Shown: positions 18,400 to 27,875, numbered from the stretch's first letter. The stretch: DNA of 64,000 nt from Pseudolabrys taiwanensis (GCF_003367395.1 NZ_CP031417.1:1426001-1490000); one strand, 5' to 3'. Notes: generated by a model from the letters alone, not told the origin. A program made the numbers and translations.

Positions 18400-18981
18400 T
18401 CACGCGCGCGACGCCTGAATCCAGGCGATCACCTCTTCAGCATTCTTGTCCGGCGGAAACACCGGATAGAACACCTTGCTGATGATGCCCTCGTCGACGA
18501 CGAGGGCCATACGCTTGAGCAGCGTCATGCCGGCGACGCCGAAGGTCGGCAATGTCAGCGCGGTGGTGAAGGCCAGGCGTTCGTCCGACAGAACCGGAAA
18601 CGGCAGATGCAGCCGCTCCGCCGCCTCCTGCTGATAGAGCGTATCCTGCGTCGACAACCCATAGAGCTGGGCGACGCCGAGCGCGCGCAATTCGTCATGA
18701 TGATCGCGGAAGGCGCAGGACTGCGGCGTGCAGCCGCGCGCGCCGGGGATCTCGTCCCAGCCCTCGGGCAAAGCCTGTCCCGGCACGCCGGTGCGCGGAT
18801 AGATGTAGATCACCGTGCGGCCGGAGAGCCGCGACAGGTTGACCTCGCTGCCGTCGGTGGCCGGCAGCGCGAGATCGGGCAGCCGCAGACCGGTCAGATG
18901 GTCGGCCCCGCCGTCGTCCTCCGGCGCCGGAATGTCCGCCGGCAAATCCAGCGGATTGTGCATTCCTGGTGCTTCGCTCAT
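18400..18981 (-). CDS. Peroxiredoxin (BCP/PrxQ-like) with an insertion before the active site
   Basis: A 193-aa thioredoxin-fold peroxidase. RTVIYIYPRTG is the usual strand before the active site. The peroxidatic Cys84 lies in GCTPQSCAFRD, with a possible resolving Cys89 five residues later as in PrxQ. Between YPRTG and GCTP sit about 17 extra residues (VPGQALPEGWDEIPGAR), where ordinary BCP has three or four. The C-terminal half (PFPVLSDE; MALVVDEGIISKVFYPVFPP) fits the fold. Cytosolic; probably reduces H2O2 or organic peroxides. Confidence 0.85.
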   Translation of the reverse strand: MSEAPGMHNPLDLPADIPAPEDDGGADHLTGLRLPDLALPATDGSEVNLSRLSGRTVIYIYPRTGVPGQALPEGWDEIPGARGCTPQSCAFRDHHDELRALGVAQLYGLSTQDTLYQQEAAERLHLPFPVLSDERLAFTTALTLPTFGVAGMTLLKRMALVVDEGIISKVFYPVFPPDKNAEEVIAWIQASRA

Positions 18982-19022
18982 CGTCGCCTCCCTTGGGAAG
19001 CGAACATTTTAGCGCAGCCGCC

Positions 19023-19406
19023 TCAGCCGCGATACGACATGAACTCCATCAGGGAACCGTCGGGATCGCGGAAATAGACGCTCGTCCCCGGCCCCTTGGC
19101 GCCGAAGCGCTGCAGCGGGCCACGTTCGATGGCGATGCCCTGCGCCTTGAGATGCGCCACCGCATCGGCGATCGGGCCGTCCCATTCGAAGCACAGGTCG
19201 CTGTTGCCGGGCTGCACCGGCAGCCGCGCGACCTCCGCCGGCGTCACGCCGGGCCCGTGCACGTTGAGCTGCTTGTCGCCGAAGCGATAGGCCCAGCCGG
19301 CCGGCCGCGACACGAGCTCCGCGCCGAGCACATCGGCGTAGAACTTGTTGGAGCGTTCCCAGTTGGAAACATGGATGACGCAATGATCGAGTTTGGTTGG
19401 CGGCAT
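19023..19406 (-). CDS. VOC (glyoxalase/extradiol dioxygenase superfamily) protein
   Basis: A 127-aa single VOC domain of paired beta-alpha-beta-beta-beta units. It starts KLDHCVIHVSNWERSNKFYA (metal-type His) and ends FRDPDGSLMEFM, the classic closing Glu motif. Members are metal-dependent lyases, dioxygenases or resistance proteins; nothing in the context fixes the reaction. Divergent from sodC. Confidence 0.85.
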   Translation of the reverse strand: MPPTKLDHCVIHVSNWERSNKFYADVLGAELVSRPAGWAYRFGDKQLNVHGPGVTPAEVARLPVQPGNSDLCFEWDGPIADAVAHLKAQGIAIERGPLQRFGAKGPGTSVYFRDPDGSLMEFMSYRG

Positions 19407-19529
19407 AGGCGGCTCTCCCGGCTCATCTGGTCACGGCAACGTGAATGCGGCCGAAGGTCAAGGCGTACCGCCCTTGCCTTCGGTCACATTAGCGATCAAG
19501 AACGACGACCCAACCCAGGGAGCGACATC

Positions 19530-20051
19530 ATGCAATTCCACCGTCATTTCGCATTCGGTCTGCTGACCGCCGTGTTCTGCACCGGCGCGGCCTTGCCGGC
19601 CGCCGCGCAGAGCGCCTCCGCGCCGCTCAAGAATGCCGAGGGCAAGGAAGTCGGCTCGGTGAACCTGACGCAGACGCGGCAAGGCGTGCTGATCAATGTG
19701 TCGGTGAAGGGACTGCCGCCGGGCGAGCATGCGTTTCACGTGCACGCCGTCGGCAAGTGCGAACCGCCATTCACCTCGGCCGGCGGTCACTTCAATCCCG
19801 CCAACCACAAGCACGGCATGATGTCGCCCGAAGGCCAGCACGCCGGCGACATGCCCAACCTCCACATCCCGCAGAGCGGCGACCTGACCGTCGAGATTCT
19901 CAACACCAACATCACGCTCGAGAAGGGCAAGCCGAACTCGGTCTACGACGCCGACGGCTCGGCGGTGATCATCCACGCCGGCAAGGACGACTATAAGACC
20001 GATCCGACCGGCGATGCCGGCGGCCGCATCGCCTGCGGCGTGATCGAGTAA
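19530..20051 (+). CDS. sodC: Periplasmic Cu/Zn superoxide dismutase
   Basis: A 173-aa secreted SOD that dismutates superoxide in the periplasm. A signal peptide covers residues 1-26 (FGLLTAVFCTGAALPAAAQ). Copper ligands are His70 and His72 in HAFHVHAVGKC, bridging His87 is in GGHFNP, and further zinc-site residues are in EGQHAGDMPN. The disulfide pair is Cys77 and the late Cys in GGRIACGVIE. The ATG at 19530 follows AGGGAG; an upstream open frame is ignored because the signal peptide starts here. Confidence 0.95.
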   Translation: MQFHRHFAFGLLTAVFCTGAALPAAAQSASAPLKNAEGKEVGSVNLTQTRQGVLINVSVKGLPPGEHAFHVHAVGKCEPPFTSAGGHFNPANHKHGMMSPEGQHAGDMPNLHIPQSGDLTVEILNTNITLEKGKPNSVYDADGSAVIIHAGKDDYKTDPTGDAGGRIACGVIE

Positions 20052-20078
20052 GCAGCGCCTCGCAGGCCGCGCGGAACC

Positions 20079-20106
20079 GCTCCTCCTGCGCCGCGCCAGG
20101 AGGAGC
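20079..20106. other. Strong 10-bp hairpin downstream of sodC
   Basis: GCTCCTCCTG and CAGGAGGAGC are perfect complements around an eight-base loop, 28 bases after the sodC stop. No T tract follows, so it may stabilise the mRNA 3' end rather than terminate. Confidence 0.45.
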
Positions 20107-20153
20107 GCAACGCGCCGACGGAACACGGCGGCTGATTCGCGTGTTCACGGACC

Positions 20154-20363
20154 ATGAGCCGCAAGACAACTGCCAAGACGACTGCCAAGAAGACTGTCAA
20201 AACCTATCACGCGACCATGCTCGTCACGCGCGTCGAGGAATGGTGCGTTGACGCCAGCAGCCCGGAAGAAGCCCGCGCGCTGTTGCAGGCCGGCGAAGGC
20301 CACCGCTGCCACTTGGGGCAAGCGGTGCACACCGAACTCGATCAGATCGTCGATCCCCTCTAG
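20154..20363 (+). CDS. Small hypothetical protein
   Basis: A 69-aa protein. Residues 1-17 are Lys/Thr-rich (RKTTAKTTAKKTVK), the rest a compact alpha/beta-like segment (HATMLVTRVEEWCVDASSPE then EARALLQAGEGHRCHLG) with two Cys. The folded part looks like a genuine small domain because charged and hydrophobic residues alternate sensibly and the gene stays open between sodC and the convergent smpB. The ribosome site is weak. No function assigned. Confidence 0.55.
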   Translation: MSRKTTAKTTAKKTVKTYHATMLVTRVEEWCVDASSPEEARALLQAGEGHRCHLGQAVHTELDQIVDPL

Positions 20364-20374
20364 CGCGCGAGGGC

Positions 20375-20851
20375 CTAGCCCTTGAGCCGCATCAGCCGGC
20401 TCTTCTCGCGATCCCAGGACCGCTTCTTCTCGGTCTCGCGCTTGTCGTGCAGCTTCTTGCCGCGCGCGACCGCGAGCTCGACCTTCGCCCGCCCGCGCTC
20501 GTTGAAGTAAAGCTTGAGCGGCACGATGGTCATGCCTTCGCGCTCGACCGCGGCGGCCATCTTGTCGATCTCGCGCTCGTGCAGCAGCAGCTTGCGCGGC
20601 CGCTTCGGCGCATGATTGTTGTAGGGTCCGGCCTGCTGGTACTCGGGAATGTTGGCGTTGACGAGCCAGATCTCCCCGCCTTTGGCGTCGGCGTAGGACT
20701 CGGCAATCGTCGCCTTGCCCGAGCGCAAAGATTTCACCTCGCTGCCAGTCAGCGCAATGCCGGCCTCGACGGTATCTCCGATCTCATAGTTGAAACGCGC
20801 CCTTCGGTTCTCGGCGACCACCTTGAACCGGCGCTCAGGTTTTGCAGACAT
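20375..20851 (-). CDS. smpB: SsrA-binding protein SmpB
   Basis: A 158-aa partner of tmRNA in trans-translation rescue of stalled ribosomes. Recognised from [39 protein letters not shown], and the basic C-terminal tail [19 protein letters not shown] that enters the empty decoding site. Full length. No ssrA was found in the window. It lies downstream of mscL and dapA on the same strand. Confidence 0.96.
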   Translation of the reverse strand: MSAKPERRFKVVAENRRARFNYEIGDTVEAGIALTGSEVKSLRSGKATIAESYADAKGGEIWLVNANIPEYQQAGPYNNHAPKRPRKLLLHEREIDKMAAAVEREGMTIVPLKLYFNERGRAKVELAVARGKKLHDKRETEKKRSWDREKSRLMRLKG

Positions 20852-20870
20852 GGGTAAGGAATATCAGCGC

Positions 20871-21287
20871 TCAGGTGCGCGCCTTCAAGAGATCGCGGAT
20901 CTCGGTCAGCAGTTCTTCTTGCTTGGTCGGCGGCGTCGGCTTCGCCTCCTCTTTCTTCATCACCGTGCCGATCGCCCGGATTGCCATGAACAGCACCCAG
21001 GCAATGATGATGAAGTTAAGCGTTACGGTGAGAAAGCTCCCGTAAGCCAATACAGCGCCTTGCTTTTTCGCCTCGACCAGCGTGTCGGCTGTGACCTTGG
21101 AGGACAGCGGGATGTAGTAGTTCGAAAAGTCGAGGCCGCCGGTGACGGCGCCGATCACCGGCATGATGACGTCGCCGACCAGCGAGGACACGATGCTGCC
21201 GAAGGCCGCGCCGATGATCACGCCGATGGCGAGATCGATGACGTTGCCTTTCAGCGCGAATTTCTTGAAGTCGTCCAACACCGGCAT
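20871..21287 (-). CDS. mscL: Large-conductance mechanosensitive channel
   Basis: A 138-aa inner-membrane channel opened by membrane tension in hypo-osmotic shock. The N-terminal [20 protein letters not shown] plus [20 protein letters not shown] form the pore helix TM1; TM2 is [18 protein letters not shown]. The C-terminal helix ([15 protein letters not shown]) makes the cytoplasmic bundle. Located between dapA and smpB with short gaps, so possibly one transcript. Confidence 0.96.
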   Translation of the reverse strand: MPVLDDFKKFALKGNVIDLAIGVIIGAAFGSIVSSLVGDVIMPVIGAVTGGLDFSNYYIPLSSKVTADTLVEAKKQGAVLAYGSFLTVTLNFIIIAWVLFMAIRAIGTVMKKEEAKPTPPTKQEELLTEIRDLLKART

Positions 21288-21308
21288 TGTGGCGCCCCTA
21301 TTCCAGCT

Positions 21309-22199
21309 TCAGTTGATCAGGCCAGCGTGGACCATGGCCTCACGCACGGCGGCCTTCGACTTCTCCGACAGCGGCACCATCGGCAGGCGCACATCGTCCG
21401 ACATCTTGCCAAGCACCGACAGCGCGTACTTGGCCGGCGACGGGTTGGTCTCGATGAACAGGTTCTGGTGCAGCGGCAGCAGCTTGTCCTGCAGCTTGAG
21501 CGCGGTGGCGTAGTCGCCCTTCAGGCACGCGCTCTGGAATTCGGCGCAGAGCCGCGGCGCCACGTTCGACGTCACCGAGATGCAGCCGTGGCCGCCATGC
21601 GCCATGAAGCCGAGGCAGGTGCCGTCTTCGCCCGAGAGCTGGTTGAAGTCCTCGCCGATGACCGCGCGCTGCTGCGACACGCGCAGCACGTTGGCGGTGG
21701 CGTCCTTCACGCCGGCGATGTTCTTGAGCTCATAAAGCCGCTTCATGGTGTCGACCGACATGTCGATCACCGACCGTCCCGGAATGTTGTAGATCAGGAT
21801 CGGAATGCCGATGGCATCGTTGATCGCCTTGAAGTGCTGATAGAGCCCTTCCTGCGTCGGCTTGTTGTAGTACGGCGTCACGATGAGCACGGCGTCGGCC
21901 CCCGCCTTCTCGGCGTGCTTGGAGAAGTCGATCGCCTCGGCGGTCGAGTTCGACCCGGCGCCGGCAATCACCGGCACGCGCCGCCGCGCCTGATCGACGC
22001 ACCACTCCACCACGCGCTTGTGCTCGTCGTGCGACAAAGTCGGGCTCTCGCCCGTCGTGCCGACCGGCACCAGACCGTTGGTGCCTTCGGCGATCTGCCA
22101 GTCGACCAGGTCGCGGAAGGCTTTTTCATCGACCGCGCCGTTCTTGAACGGCGTGACGAGGGCGGTAAAGGAGCCTCGAAAGCTCGTCTTGGCGGTCAT
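21309..22199 (-). CDS. dapA: 4-hydroxy-tetrahydrodipicolinate synthase
   Basis: A 296-aa class I aldolase TIM barrel joining pyruvate and aspartate semialdehyde, the first committed step to diaminopimelate and lysine. It begins [20 protein letters not shown], has [14 protein letters not shown], the catalytic Tyr in [14 protein letters not shown] and the Schiff-base Lys in [13 protein letters not shown]. The ATG at 22199 is chosen over one 12 codons upstream because the domain begins here. Confidence 0.95.
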   Translation of the reverse strand: MTAKTSFRGSFTALVTPFKNGAVDEKAFRDLVDWQIAEGTNGLVPVGTTGESPTLSHDEHKRVVEWCVDQARRRVPVIAGAGSNSTAEAIDFSKHAEKAGADAVLIVTPYYNKPTQEGLYQHFKAINDAIGIPILIYNIPGRSVIDMSVDTMKRLYELKNIAGVKDATANVLRVSQQRAVIGEDFNQLSGEDGTCLGFMAHGGHGCISVTSNVAPRLCAEFQSACLKGDYATALKLQDKLLPLHQNLFIETNPSPAKYALSVLGKMSDDVRLPMVPLSEKSKAAVREAMVHAGLIN

Positions 22200-22329
22200 G
22201 ATGCGTCCACTCCGGTAAAGAGATAAGAGGACCATAGATATCGGGTCGGCGGCGGCGATGAAAGCCCTTAAGGCTCCGCCGGGAAAGGTGCGATCCGCCC
22301 CGCTTTTGCCCCTGTCCGCCGCTAGGCAT

Positions 22330-22357
22330 CCGGGCTAGCATTCAGCCCGGTATTTTT
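22330..22357 (+). terminator. Orphan plus-strand terminator between dapA and slt
   Basis: CCGGGCT and AGCCCGG arms enclose a seven-base loop and are followed by TATTTTTT. It points rightward, but the only gene to its left, dapA, is on the other strand. It might end a small RNA transcribed from about 22205, or attenuate a long leader of the transglycosylase gene. Confidence 0.6.
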
Positions 22358-22457
22358 TCGTCAACCATGTTGGCCTAATGGGGGTGTGATTCCCTTTCTG
22401 AGTCGGACTGACCGGGAACCGCAGAGGGGTTACAGGGACGTGCTTGATCGAAAAGCC

Positions 22458-24698
22458 ATGAGAGTGGCTCGTTTATCTCTCGTGCTTGCGGGCGCCATCA
22501 GCGCCGGCCCGGTCCTGGCCGCAACGAGCAAAGTTCCCCTGCCCCGGCCTCGCCCCGCCATCGGCGCTCCCAGCGTGGTTCGCGCACCGGCCGCCGTCAG
22601 CGCTCCCCACGTTGCCGCCCAGACACCCCTACCCCGTCACCGCCCATCGGCCGCCGCGCCCGAGATGACGTCCTATGCGCAGGCCAATGTCGGCGTGCGC
22701 GGCGCCATGTTCGCCAGCCGGGCGACCTTCCAACCGCTGGTCCGGCCGACCGCGGGTCCGTTCGCGGTTGCCGCCTCCACCGCCACATCGCCCGCCGACA
22801 TCGCCACGCTCAAGCGTGTGCTGGAGGCGACGCGCAAGGGCAAGGAAGCGGATGCCGACGCCGCCGCGCGTCAGCTGTCCGATCCGGTCGCCCGCAAGCT
22901 CGCCGAGTGGATGATCCTGCGGTCTGACAACACCAGGCCGAGCTTCCAGCGCTACGCCGCGTTCGTCGAAGCCAATCCGGCCTGGCCGCATTCGGCCTTG
23001 TTCCGCCGCCGTGCCGAGAACGCGCTGTGGAACGACAAGCTCGACGACAGCACCGTGCGCGCCTTCTTTGCGCGGTCGAAGCCGACCACCGCGAAGGGCC
23101 GCTATGTGCTGGCGCGCGCGCTGCTCGCCCAGGGCGATCGCGACGGCGCCGCGGCGCTCGTGCGCTACGCCTGGCGATACGACGACTGCAGCGCCGACGT
23201 CGAAGCCCGCGTGCTCGACATGTTCGGCGACCTGCTCACGCGCGCCGATCACAAGATCCGCATGGATCAGCGCTTCTACGACGACGACGTGGAAGCCGGC
23301 ATGCGCGAGGCCGAACGGCTCGGCGGCAACGAACTGCTGATCGCGCGCGCGCGCGCCGCCGTCATCAAGCGCGCCAGCAACGCCAAGGCCCTGCTCGACT
23401 CCGTGCCGAGCTCGGCGCGCGGCGACGCCGGCTATCTGTTCTCGCGCGCGCAGTGGCTGCGCAAGAACGACCAGCCGGAAGAAGCCGCGCGGGCGATCCT
23501 CGCCGCGCCGCGCGACCGGGAGTCCGTCGTCGATCCAGATCAGTGGTGGGTCGAACGCCGCCTCGTCGTGCGCAAGCTGCTCGACGACCAGGACGCGCAG
23601 ACCGCCTATCGCGTGGCGCGCGATGCCGCGCCGGCGCACAAAGGCAATTACCGCGTCGACCAGCACTTCACCGCCGGCTGGATCGCGCTGCGCTATCTGC
23701 ACGATCCCAAGACCGCCGCGCAGCATTTCGCCCACATCGACGACGGCACGACCAATCCGCATGCGCTGGCGCGCGGTGGCTATTGGCAGGGCCGCGCCGC
23801 GGAGGCCATGGGTCAGCGCGCCCAGGCCAAGGCTTTCTACGAAGCCGCCGCCGTGCACTCGGCGACCTATTACGGCCAGCTCGCGCGCGCCCAGCTCGGG
23901 CTTTCCGACCTCGGCCTGCGCGGCCCGCCGACCTTCACGACCCACGATCGTAACCTGCTCAGCAACCTCGAAGTCGTCCGCGCGGCGGAAATTCTTTACG
24001 CGCTCGACGAGCGCGACATGCTCGCCTCGATCTATGCCGAACTCGGCGAGACCGCGACCGACGTCGCCGGCCTCGCGGCGCTGGGCGAACTCGCCGCCAA
24101 GCATCGCGACGGCCGCGCCATGCTCCTGCTCGGCAAAGGCGCGCTCGGTCGCGGCCTGCCGCTCGACTACTACGCTTATCCGGTGGTCGGGCTGCCGCAC
24201 TACACGCCGATCGCGCCGGCCATCGAGGACGCGGTCGCCTACTCGATCGCGCGCCAGGAAAGCCACTTCAATCAGAAGGTCGTCTCCATCGCCAAGGCGA
24301 TGGGGCTGATGCAGGTGACGCCGGCGTCGGCGCAGGATACGGCCAAGCGCTTCAAGGTCGCCTATAACAAAGCGCGGCTGCTGAGCGACCCGATCTACAA
24401 CGTGCAGATGGGCGCGGCCGAACTGTCGATGCTGCTGTCGCAGTACAACGGCTCCTACATCATGACCTTCGCCGGCTACAACGCCGGCCGCGGCCGCGTG
24501 CGTCAGTGGGTCGCCGCTTATGGCGATCCGCGCGACCCGCGCGTCGATCCGGTCGACTGGGTCGAGCGCATCCCGATCGCCGAGACACGCAACTACGTGC
24601 AACGGATCATGGAAAACCTGCAGATCTACCGCGCCCGCTTCGGCGGCAGCAGCCGGCTGGTGATCGAGGCCGATCTCAAGCGCGGCAATTCGAACTAA
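22458..24698 (+). CDS. Soluble lytic murein transglycosylase (Slt70-like)
   Basis: A 746-aa periplasmic enzyme that cleaves peptidoglycan glycan strands to 1,6-anhydro ends. The ATG at 22458 opens a signal peptide (MRVARLSLVLAGAISAGPVL). Residues about 30-110 are Pro/Ala-rich; about 140-570 is the alpha-superhelical U-domain; the C-terminal SLT domain has YSIARQESHFNQKVVSIAKA (catalytic Glu) then MGLMQVTPASAQ, and TFAGYNAGRGRVRQW. Divergent from dapA. The upstream 250 bp hold an orphan terminator that might attenuate it. Confidence 0.93.
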   Translation: MRVARLSLVLAGAISAGPVLAATSKVPLPRPRPAIGAPSVVRAPAAVSAPHVAAQTPLPRHRPSAAAPEMTSYAQANVGVRGAMFASRATFQPLVRPTAGPFAVAASTATSPADIATLKRVLEATRKGKEADADAAARQLSDPVARKLAEWMILRSDNTRPSFQRYAAFVEANPAWPHSALFRRRAENALWNDKLDDSTVRAFFARSKPTTAKGRYVLARALLAQGDRDGAAALVRYAWRYDDCSADVEARVLDMFGDLLTRADHKIRMDQRFYDDDVEAGMREAERLGGNELLIARARAAVIKRASNAKALLDSVPSSARGDAGYLFSRAQWLRKNDQPEEAARAILAAPRDRESVVDPDQWWVERRLVVRKLLDDQDAQTAYRVARDAAPAHKGNYRVDQHFTAGWIALRYLHDPKTAAQHFAHIDDGTTNPHALARGGYWQGRAAEAMGQRAQAKAFYEAAAVHSATYYGQLARAQLGLSDLGLRGPPTFTTHDRNLLSNLEVVRAAEILYALDERDMLASIYAELGETATDVAGLAALGELAAKHRDGRAMLLLGKGALGRGLPLDYYAYPVVGLPHYTPIAPAIEDAVAYSIARQESHFNQKVVSIAKAMGLMQVTPASAQDTAKRFKVAYNKARLLSDPIYNVQMGAAELSMLLSQYNGSYIMTFAGYNAGRGRVRQWVAAYGDPRDPRVDPVDWVERIPIAETRNYVQRIMENLQIYRARFGGSSRLVIEADLKRGNSN

Positions 24699-24738
24699 CG
24701 GCGTTGCCGCTCGCATAACATCGATTATCCTGTATCCG

Positions 24739-24801
24739 TTCACCCCCCGCGAAAGCGCGGACCCATCGCTGGATTCCCGCTTTCGCGGGAATGAGCGGAT
24801 G
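24739..24801. repeat. REP-like palindromes (class 2)
   Basis: CCCCGCGAAAGCGCGG and, 13 bases on, TTCCCGCTTTCGCGGGAA. It resembles the era/recO pair (arms ending in GGACCCAT) with point differences. It lies between the transglycosylase and hydrolase genes. Confidence 0.75.
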
Positions 24802-24871
24802 AAAATACGCACTAACTAGAACAGCTTCCGCTTCTAAACCCCGCTCCATCGTTCCCACATCGAAGGCCCTC

Positions 24872-25765
24872 ATGAGCGACGCCGTCAGCACGTTCATCTC
24901 CGCACCCGACGGCCTGAAGCTGCACGTGCGCTGCTATGGTCCGCGCAGCGCGGAAGCCACCGTCGTCTGCCTGCCGGGCCTTGCCCGCACGGCCGCCGAT
25001 TTCGACGTGCTGGCCCGATCATTGGCCGGCGATGCCGCGACACCCCGGCGCGTGCTGGCGCTCGATTATCGCGGCCGCGGTCTGTCCGACTACGACCGCG
25101 ATCCTTCGCACTACGACTTTCATGTCGAACTCGCCGATGTGCTGGCGGTTCTCGCCGCACTCGACGCCATGCCGGCGGTGTTCATCGGCACCTCCCGCGG
25201 CGGCATCCTGACTATGCTGCTCGCGGTGCTGCGGCCGACGGCGATCGCCGGCGCGGTGCTCAACGACATCGGCCCCGTGATCGAGCCGAAGGGGCTCATG
25301 CGGATCAAGGGCTATGTCGGCAAACTGCCGCAGCCGCGCGATTTCGAAGAAGGCGCGGAGATTCTGCGCCGCTTGTTCAGCGCGCAGTTTCCCAAGCTCA
25401 CATCCGAGGATTGGCTGGCCGCGGCGCGGCGCGGCTTCAAGGAAGAGCACGGCCGGCTGGTGCCGACCTACGACGTCAAGCTCGCCAAGACCATGGAAGG
25501 CGTCAACTTCGACAAGCCGCTGCCGCCGCTGTGGCCGCAGTTCGACGCCCTCGCCCACGTGCCGGTCATGGTGATCCGCGGCGAAAACTCCGATCTTCTG
25601 ATGCCGGCCACCGTGGAAGCGATGCAGGCGCGGCGTCCGGACCTGGAGACGCTCGAAGTGCCCGACCAGGGTCACACGCCGCTGCTGGTCGAGCCCGACG
25701 TGATCGGCCGGATCGCCGATTTCGTGGCGCGATGCGAGCGCGCTATTCCCGCGGCGGCACGCTAA
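24872..25765 (+). CDS. Alpha/beta hydrolase
   Basis: A 297-aa serine hydrolase fold. The nucleophile elbow is GTSRGGILTM, with the oxyanion strand at VVCLPGLARTAADFD. The acid residue is probably in MVIRGENSDLLMP and the His in PDQGHTPLLVEPD. Cap residues span about 130-200. The substrate is unknown; such proteins include esterases, epoxide hydrolases and C-C hydrolases. Its last 23 bases overlap the 3' end of the convergent GT41-like gene. Confidence 0.88.
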   Translation: MSDAVSTFISAPDGLKLHVRCYGPRSAEATVVCLPGLARTAADFDVLARSLAGDAATPRRVLALDYRGRGLSDYDRDPSHYDFHVELADVLAVLAALDAMPAVFIGTSRGGILTMLLAVLRPTAIAGAVLNDIGPVIEPKGLMRIKGYVGKLPQPRDFEEGAEILRRLFSAQFPKLTSEDWLAAARRGFKEEHGRLVPTYDVKLAKTMEGVNFDKPLPPLWPQFDALAHVPVMVIRGENSDLLMPATVEAMQARRPDLETLEVPDQGHTPLLVEPDVIGRIADFVARCERAIPAAAR

Positions 25766-27875
25766 AGGGCGACGGCGGCTCGCCACGCTGCGCGCGCTGC
25801 CACATCGTCAAGTACGCCGCCTCAATGTGCCGCGTGAAGCGCGCGGTATCGAAAAGCGGCGACCGGTTGCGGTTGGCCGCGAGCGTGCCGCGCAGCGAGG
25901 ACAGCAGGTCCGGGTCGCGCGCGAGCTTGAGCGCCAGTGCTGTGTAGTCGGCGAGATTGTCCGTAACGAGTTCGGGCAATCCGACAGCGGTCAGCAAGCT
26001 CGCCGCCACGCGGCTGCCAAACGTGCCGCCACGGCAGGTCAGGACCGGAAGCCCCGCCCACAAGGCGTCGTTCGCGGTCGAATGTGCGTTGATCGGCAAG
26101 GTATCGAGATAAAGATCGGCCAGCCGATGCCGCGCCAGATGGTCTTCGTTGCGCGCGACGCGCCGCGCGAAGACGAGCCGTTCGGGCGCGACGCCGCGCG
26201 CCTGCGCCGCCGCACGCAGGCGGCGTTCGGCACTCTCGTTGCTGCCCGAGAGCCACAGCACGCTGCCCGGGACCTCGTTCAGCAGCGCCATCCAAACATC
26301 AAAGATCAGCGGGCCGAGCTTGTAACTGTTGTTGAAGGCGCAGAACACAAATCCGCTCGGCGGCAGCCCCTCCTCCGCCCGCGTCGGCGTCGCCGCCGCG
26401 ATGGCGCGCGACGAATCCGCGCCCATGAAGCTGTCGGGCAGATAGACGATCCGCTCGCGAAACAGCTCCCGCTCCGCTTCGGGAATGACGACGCGATCCG
26501 CCAGCAGATAGTCGACGTAAGGCGCGCCGCTGCTGCCGGCATAACCAAGATACAGGACCTGAACCGGCGCGGGCCGATGCGCCAGAATGCCGGGACGTGC
26601 GTTCTGCGTCGGCCCCATGAGGTCGACCGCGATATCGATCTCCATGTCGCGCAGCAGCTGCGCGACATCGCCGTCGCTTTTGTCGTGCACATCGAGGAAG
26701 CGATCGAAAGCGCCCATCAACCGCTGCCGCATCGGCGAGTTGCCCGCGGCGCCGAACGACACCGCCATCGTCTCGAAGCGGCTGCGGTCGTGCCGCTCGA
26801 ACAGGCCGGCCAGCAGGATGGCGACCGGGTGCTCGCGGTAGTCGGCGGACAGATAAGCGATGCGGATCCGTTGGTGATCGTAGCGTTCGCCGCGCCATAG
26901 CGGCGGTCGCGCGGGGTAATCGCGGTCGGCGAACATATTAGCGCACTGAATCTGCGCCGCCGCCGGGGCCTGCGCGGTCAGAAATGCGAACGGCCTCGAC
27001 ACGGGGCGCGCCGCCGCGACGCCCGCGACGAGATGCGCGTTCTCTGCCGCCAGATCCGTCCAGTCGCAGATCATCATTTTGGCAAAGAAACGATCGCCCT
27101 CGAGGTAATCCAGATTGGGATCGAGGCGAAACGCCTGATCGTAGGCGGCGAAGGCTTCGTCGAAGCGCTTGAGATCGAGCAGGATGTTGGCGCGGTTGAG
27201 GTGCAGGCCGGGATGCTGCGGCTGCAGCGCGATCGCCTTCGCCAGCGCGGCGAGCGCCTCATCGTTCTGGCGCAAGCGGTGCAGGATGTTGGCACGGCTG
27301 GCGTGAAACTCCGGCTGCTGCGGATTGAGAGCGATCGCGCGGTCGTAGCTCGCGAGCGCCTCGTCAGGCCGGCCGAGCGCTTCCAACGCATTGCCGCGGT
27401 TGCAATGCGCCTCGGCGTAGCGCGGATTGATCTGCAAGGCCGCGTCGAAACAGGCGATCGCATCCCGCGGCTGCTGGCGCATCATGAGAATGCCGCCGCG
27501 GTTGAGGTGCGCCTCCGGGATCGCCGGGTGGAGCGCCAGCGCCCGCCCGAAGGCGGCGAAGGCCTCGTCGTGGCGTTGCATCGCCAGCAGCACGTTGGCG
27601 TGGTTGAACTGCGCGCCGGGATCGCCCGGGTGCACCGTGAGCGCCTCGCGCAACAGCCCCTCCGCCTCCACCAGACGCCCCTGCTGTGCGCAGACGAGCC
27701 CGAGCATGACGAGCGCGGGAAAGTGCTTCGACTCCGCTTTCAGGACCTTGCGATAGAGGCGCTCGGCATCGTCGAGCCGGCCGCTCTGGAGCGCGGCCAT
27801 CGCCTCCTCAAAAGCGCGGGCCGCCGGCGGCGGCAGAGGTCGGGGTTGGCCAGAAGACGATCGTTTGGATGTCAC
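25743..27875 (-). CDS. TPR protein with O-GlcNAc transferase-like (GT41/SPINDLY) domain
   Basis: A 710-aa protein. Residues about 20-270 are roughly seven tetratricopeptide repeats (for example RPDEALASYDRAIALNPQQP). Residues about 330-690 form the GT-B glycosyltransferase of family 41 (RIAYLSADYREHPVAILLAG; VQVLYLGYAGSSGAPYVDYL; FCAFNNSYKLGPLIFDVW; then LYLDTLPINAHSTANDALWA). Family members add O-linked GlcNAc or fucose to Ser/Thr of proteins. No signal peptide, so cytoplasmic. The target is unknown; the TPR groove would recognise it. No flagellin or adhesin gene is adjacent. Confidence 0.9.
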   Translation of the reverse strand: MTSKRSSSGQPRPLPPPAARAFEEAMAALQSGRLDDAERLYRKVLKAESKHFPALVMLGLVCAQQGRLVEAEGLLREALTVHPGDPGAQFNHANVLLAMQRHDEAFAAFGRALALHPAIPEAHLNRGGILMMRQQPRDAIACFDAALQINPRYAEAHCNRGNALEALGRPDEALASYDRAIALNPQQPEFHASRANILHRLRQNDEALAALAKAIALQPQHPGLHLNRANILLDLKRFDEAFAAYDQAFRLDPNLDYLEGDRFFAKMMICDWTDLAAENAHLVAGVAAARPVSRPFAFLTAQAPAAAQIQCANMFADRDYPARPPLWRGERYDHQRIRIAYLSADYREHPVAILLAGLFERHDRSRFETMAVSFGAAGNSPMRQRLMGAFDRFLDVHDKSDGDVAQLLRDMEIDIAVDLMGPTQNARPGILAHRPAPVQVLYLGYAGSSGAPYVDYLLADRVVIPEAERELFRERIVYLPDSFMGADSSRAIAAATPTRAEEGLPPSGFVFCAFNNSYKLGPLIFDVWMALLNEVPGSVLWLSGSNESAERRLRAAAQARGVAPERLVFARRVARNEDHLARHRLADLYLDTLPINAHSTANDALWAGLPVLTCRGGTFGSRVAASLLTAVGLPELVTDNLADYTALALKLARDPDLLSSLRGTLAANRNRSPLFDTARFTRHIEAAYLTMWQRAQRGEPPSPFSVPPRE

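Noticed and set aside
22629..24812. 727-codon minus-strand frame opposite the transglycosylase
   Set aside because: Antisense shadow; no signal peptide or known motif.
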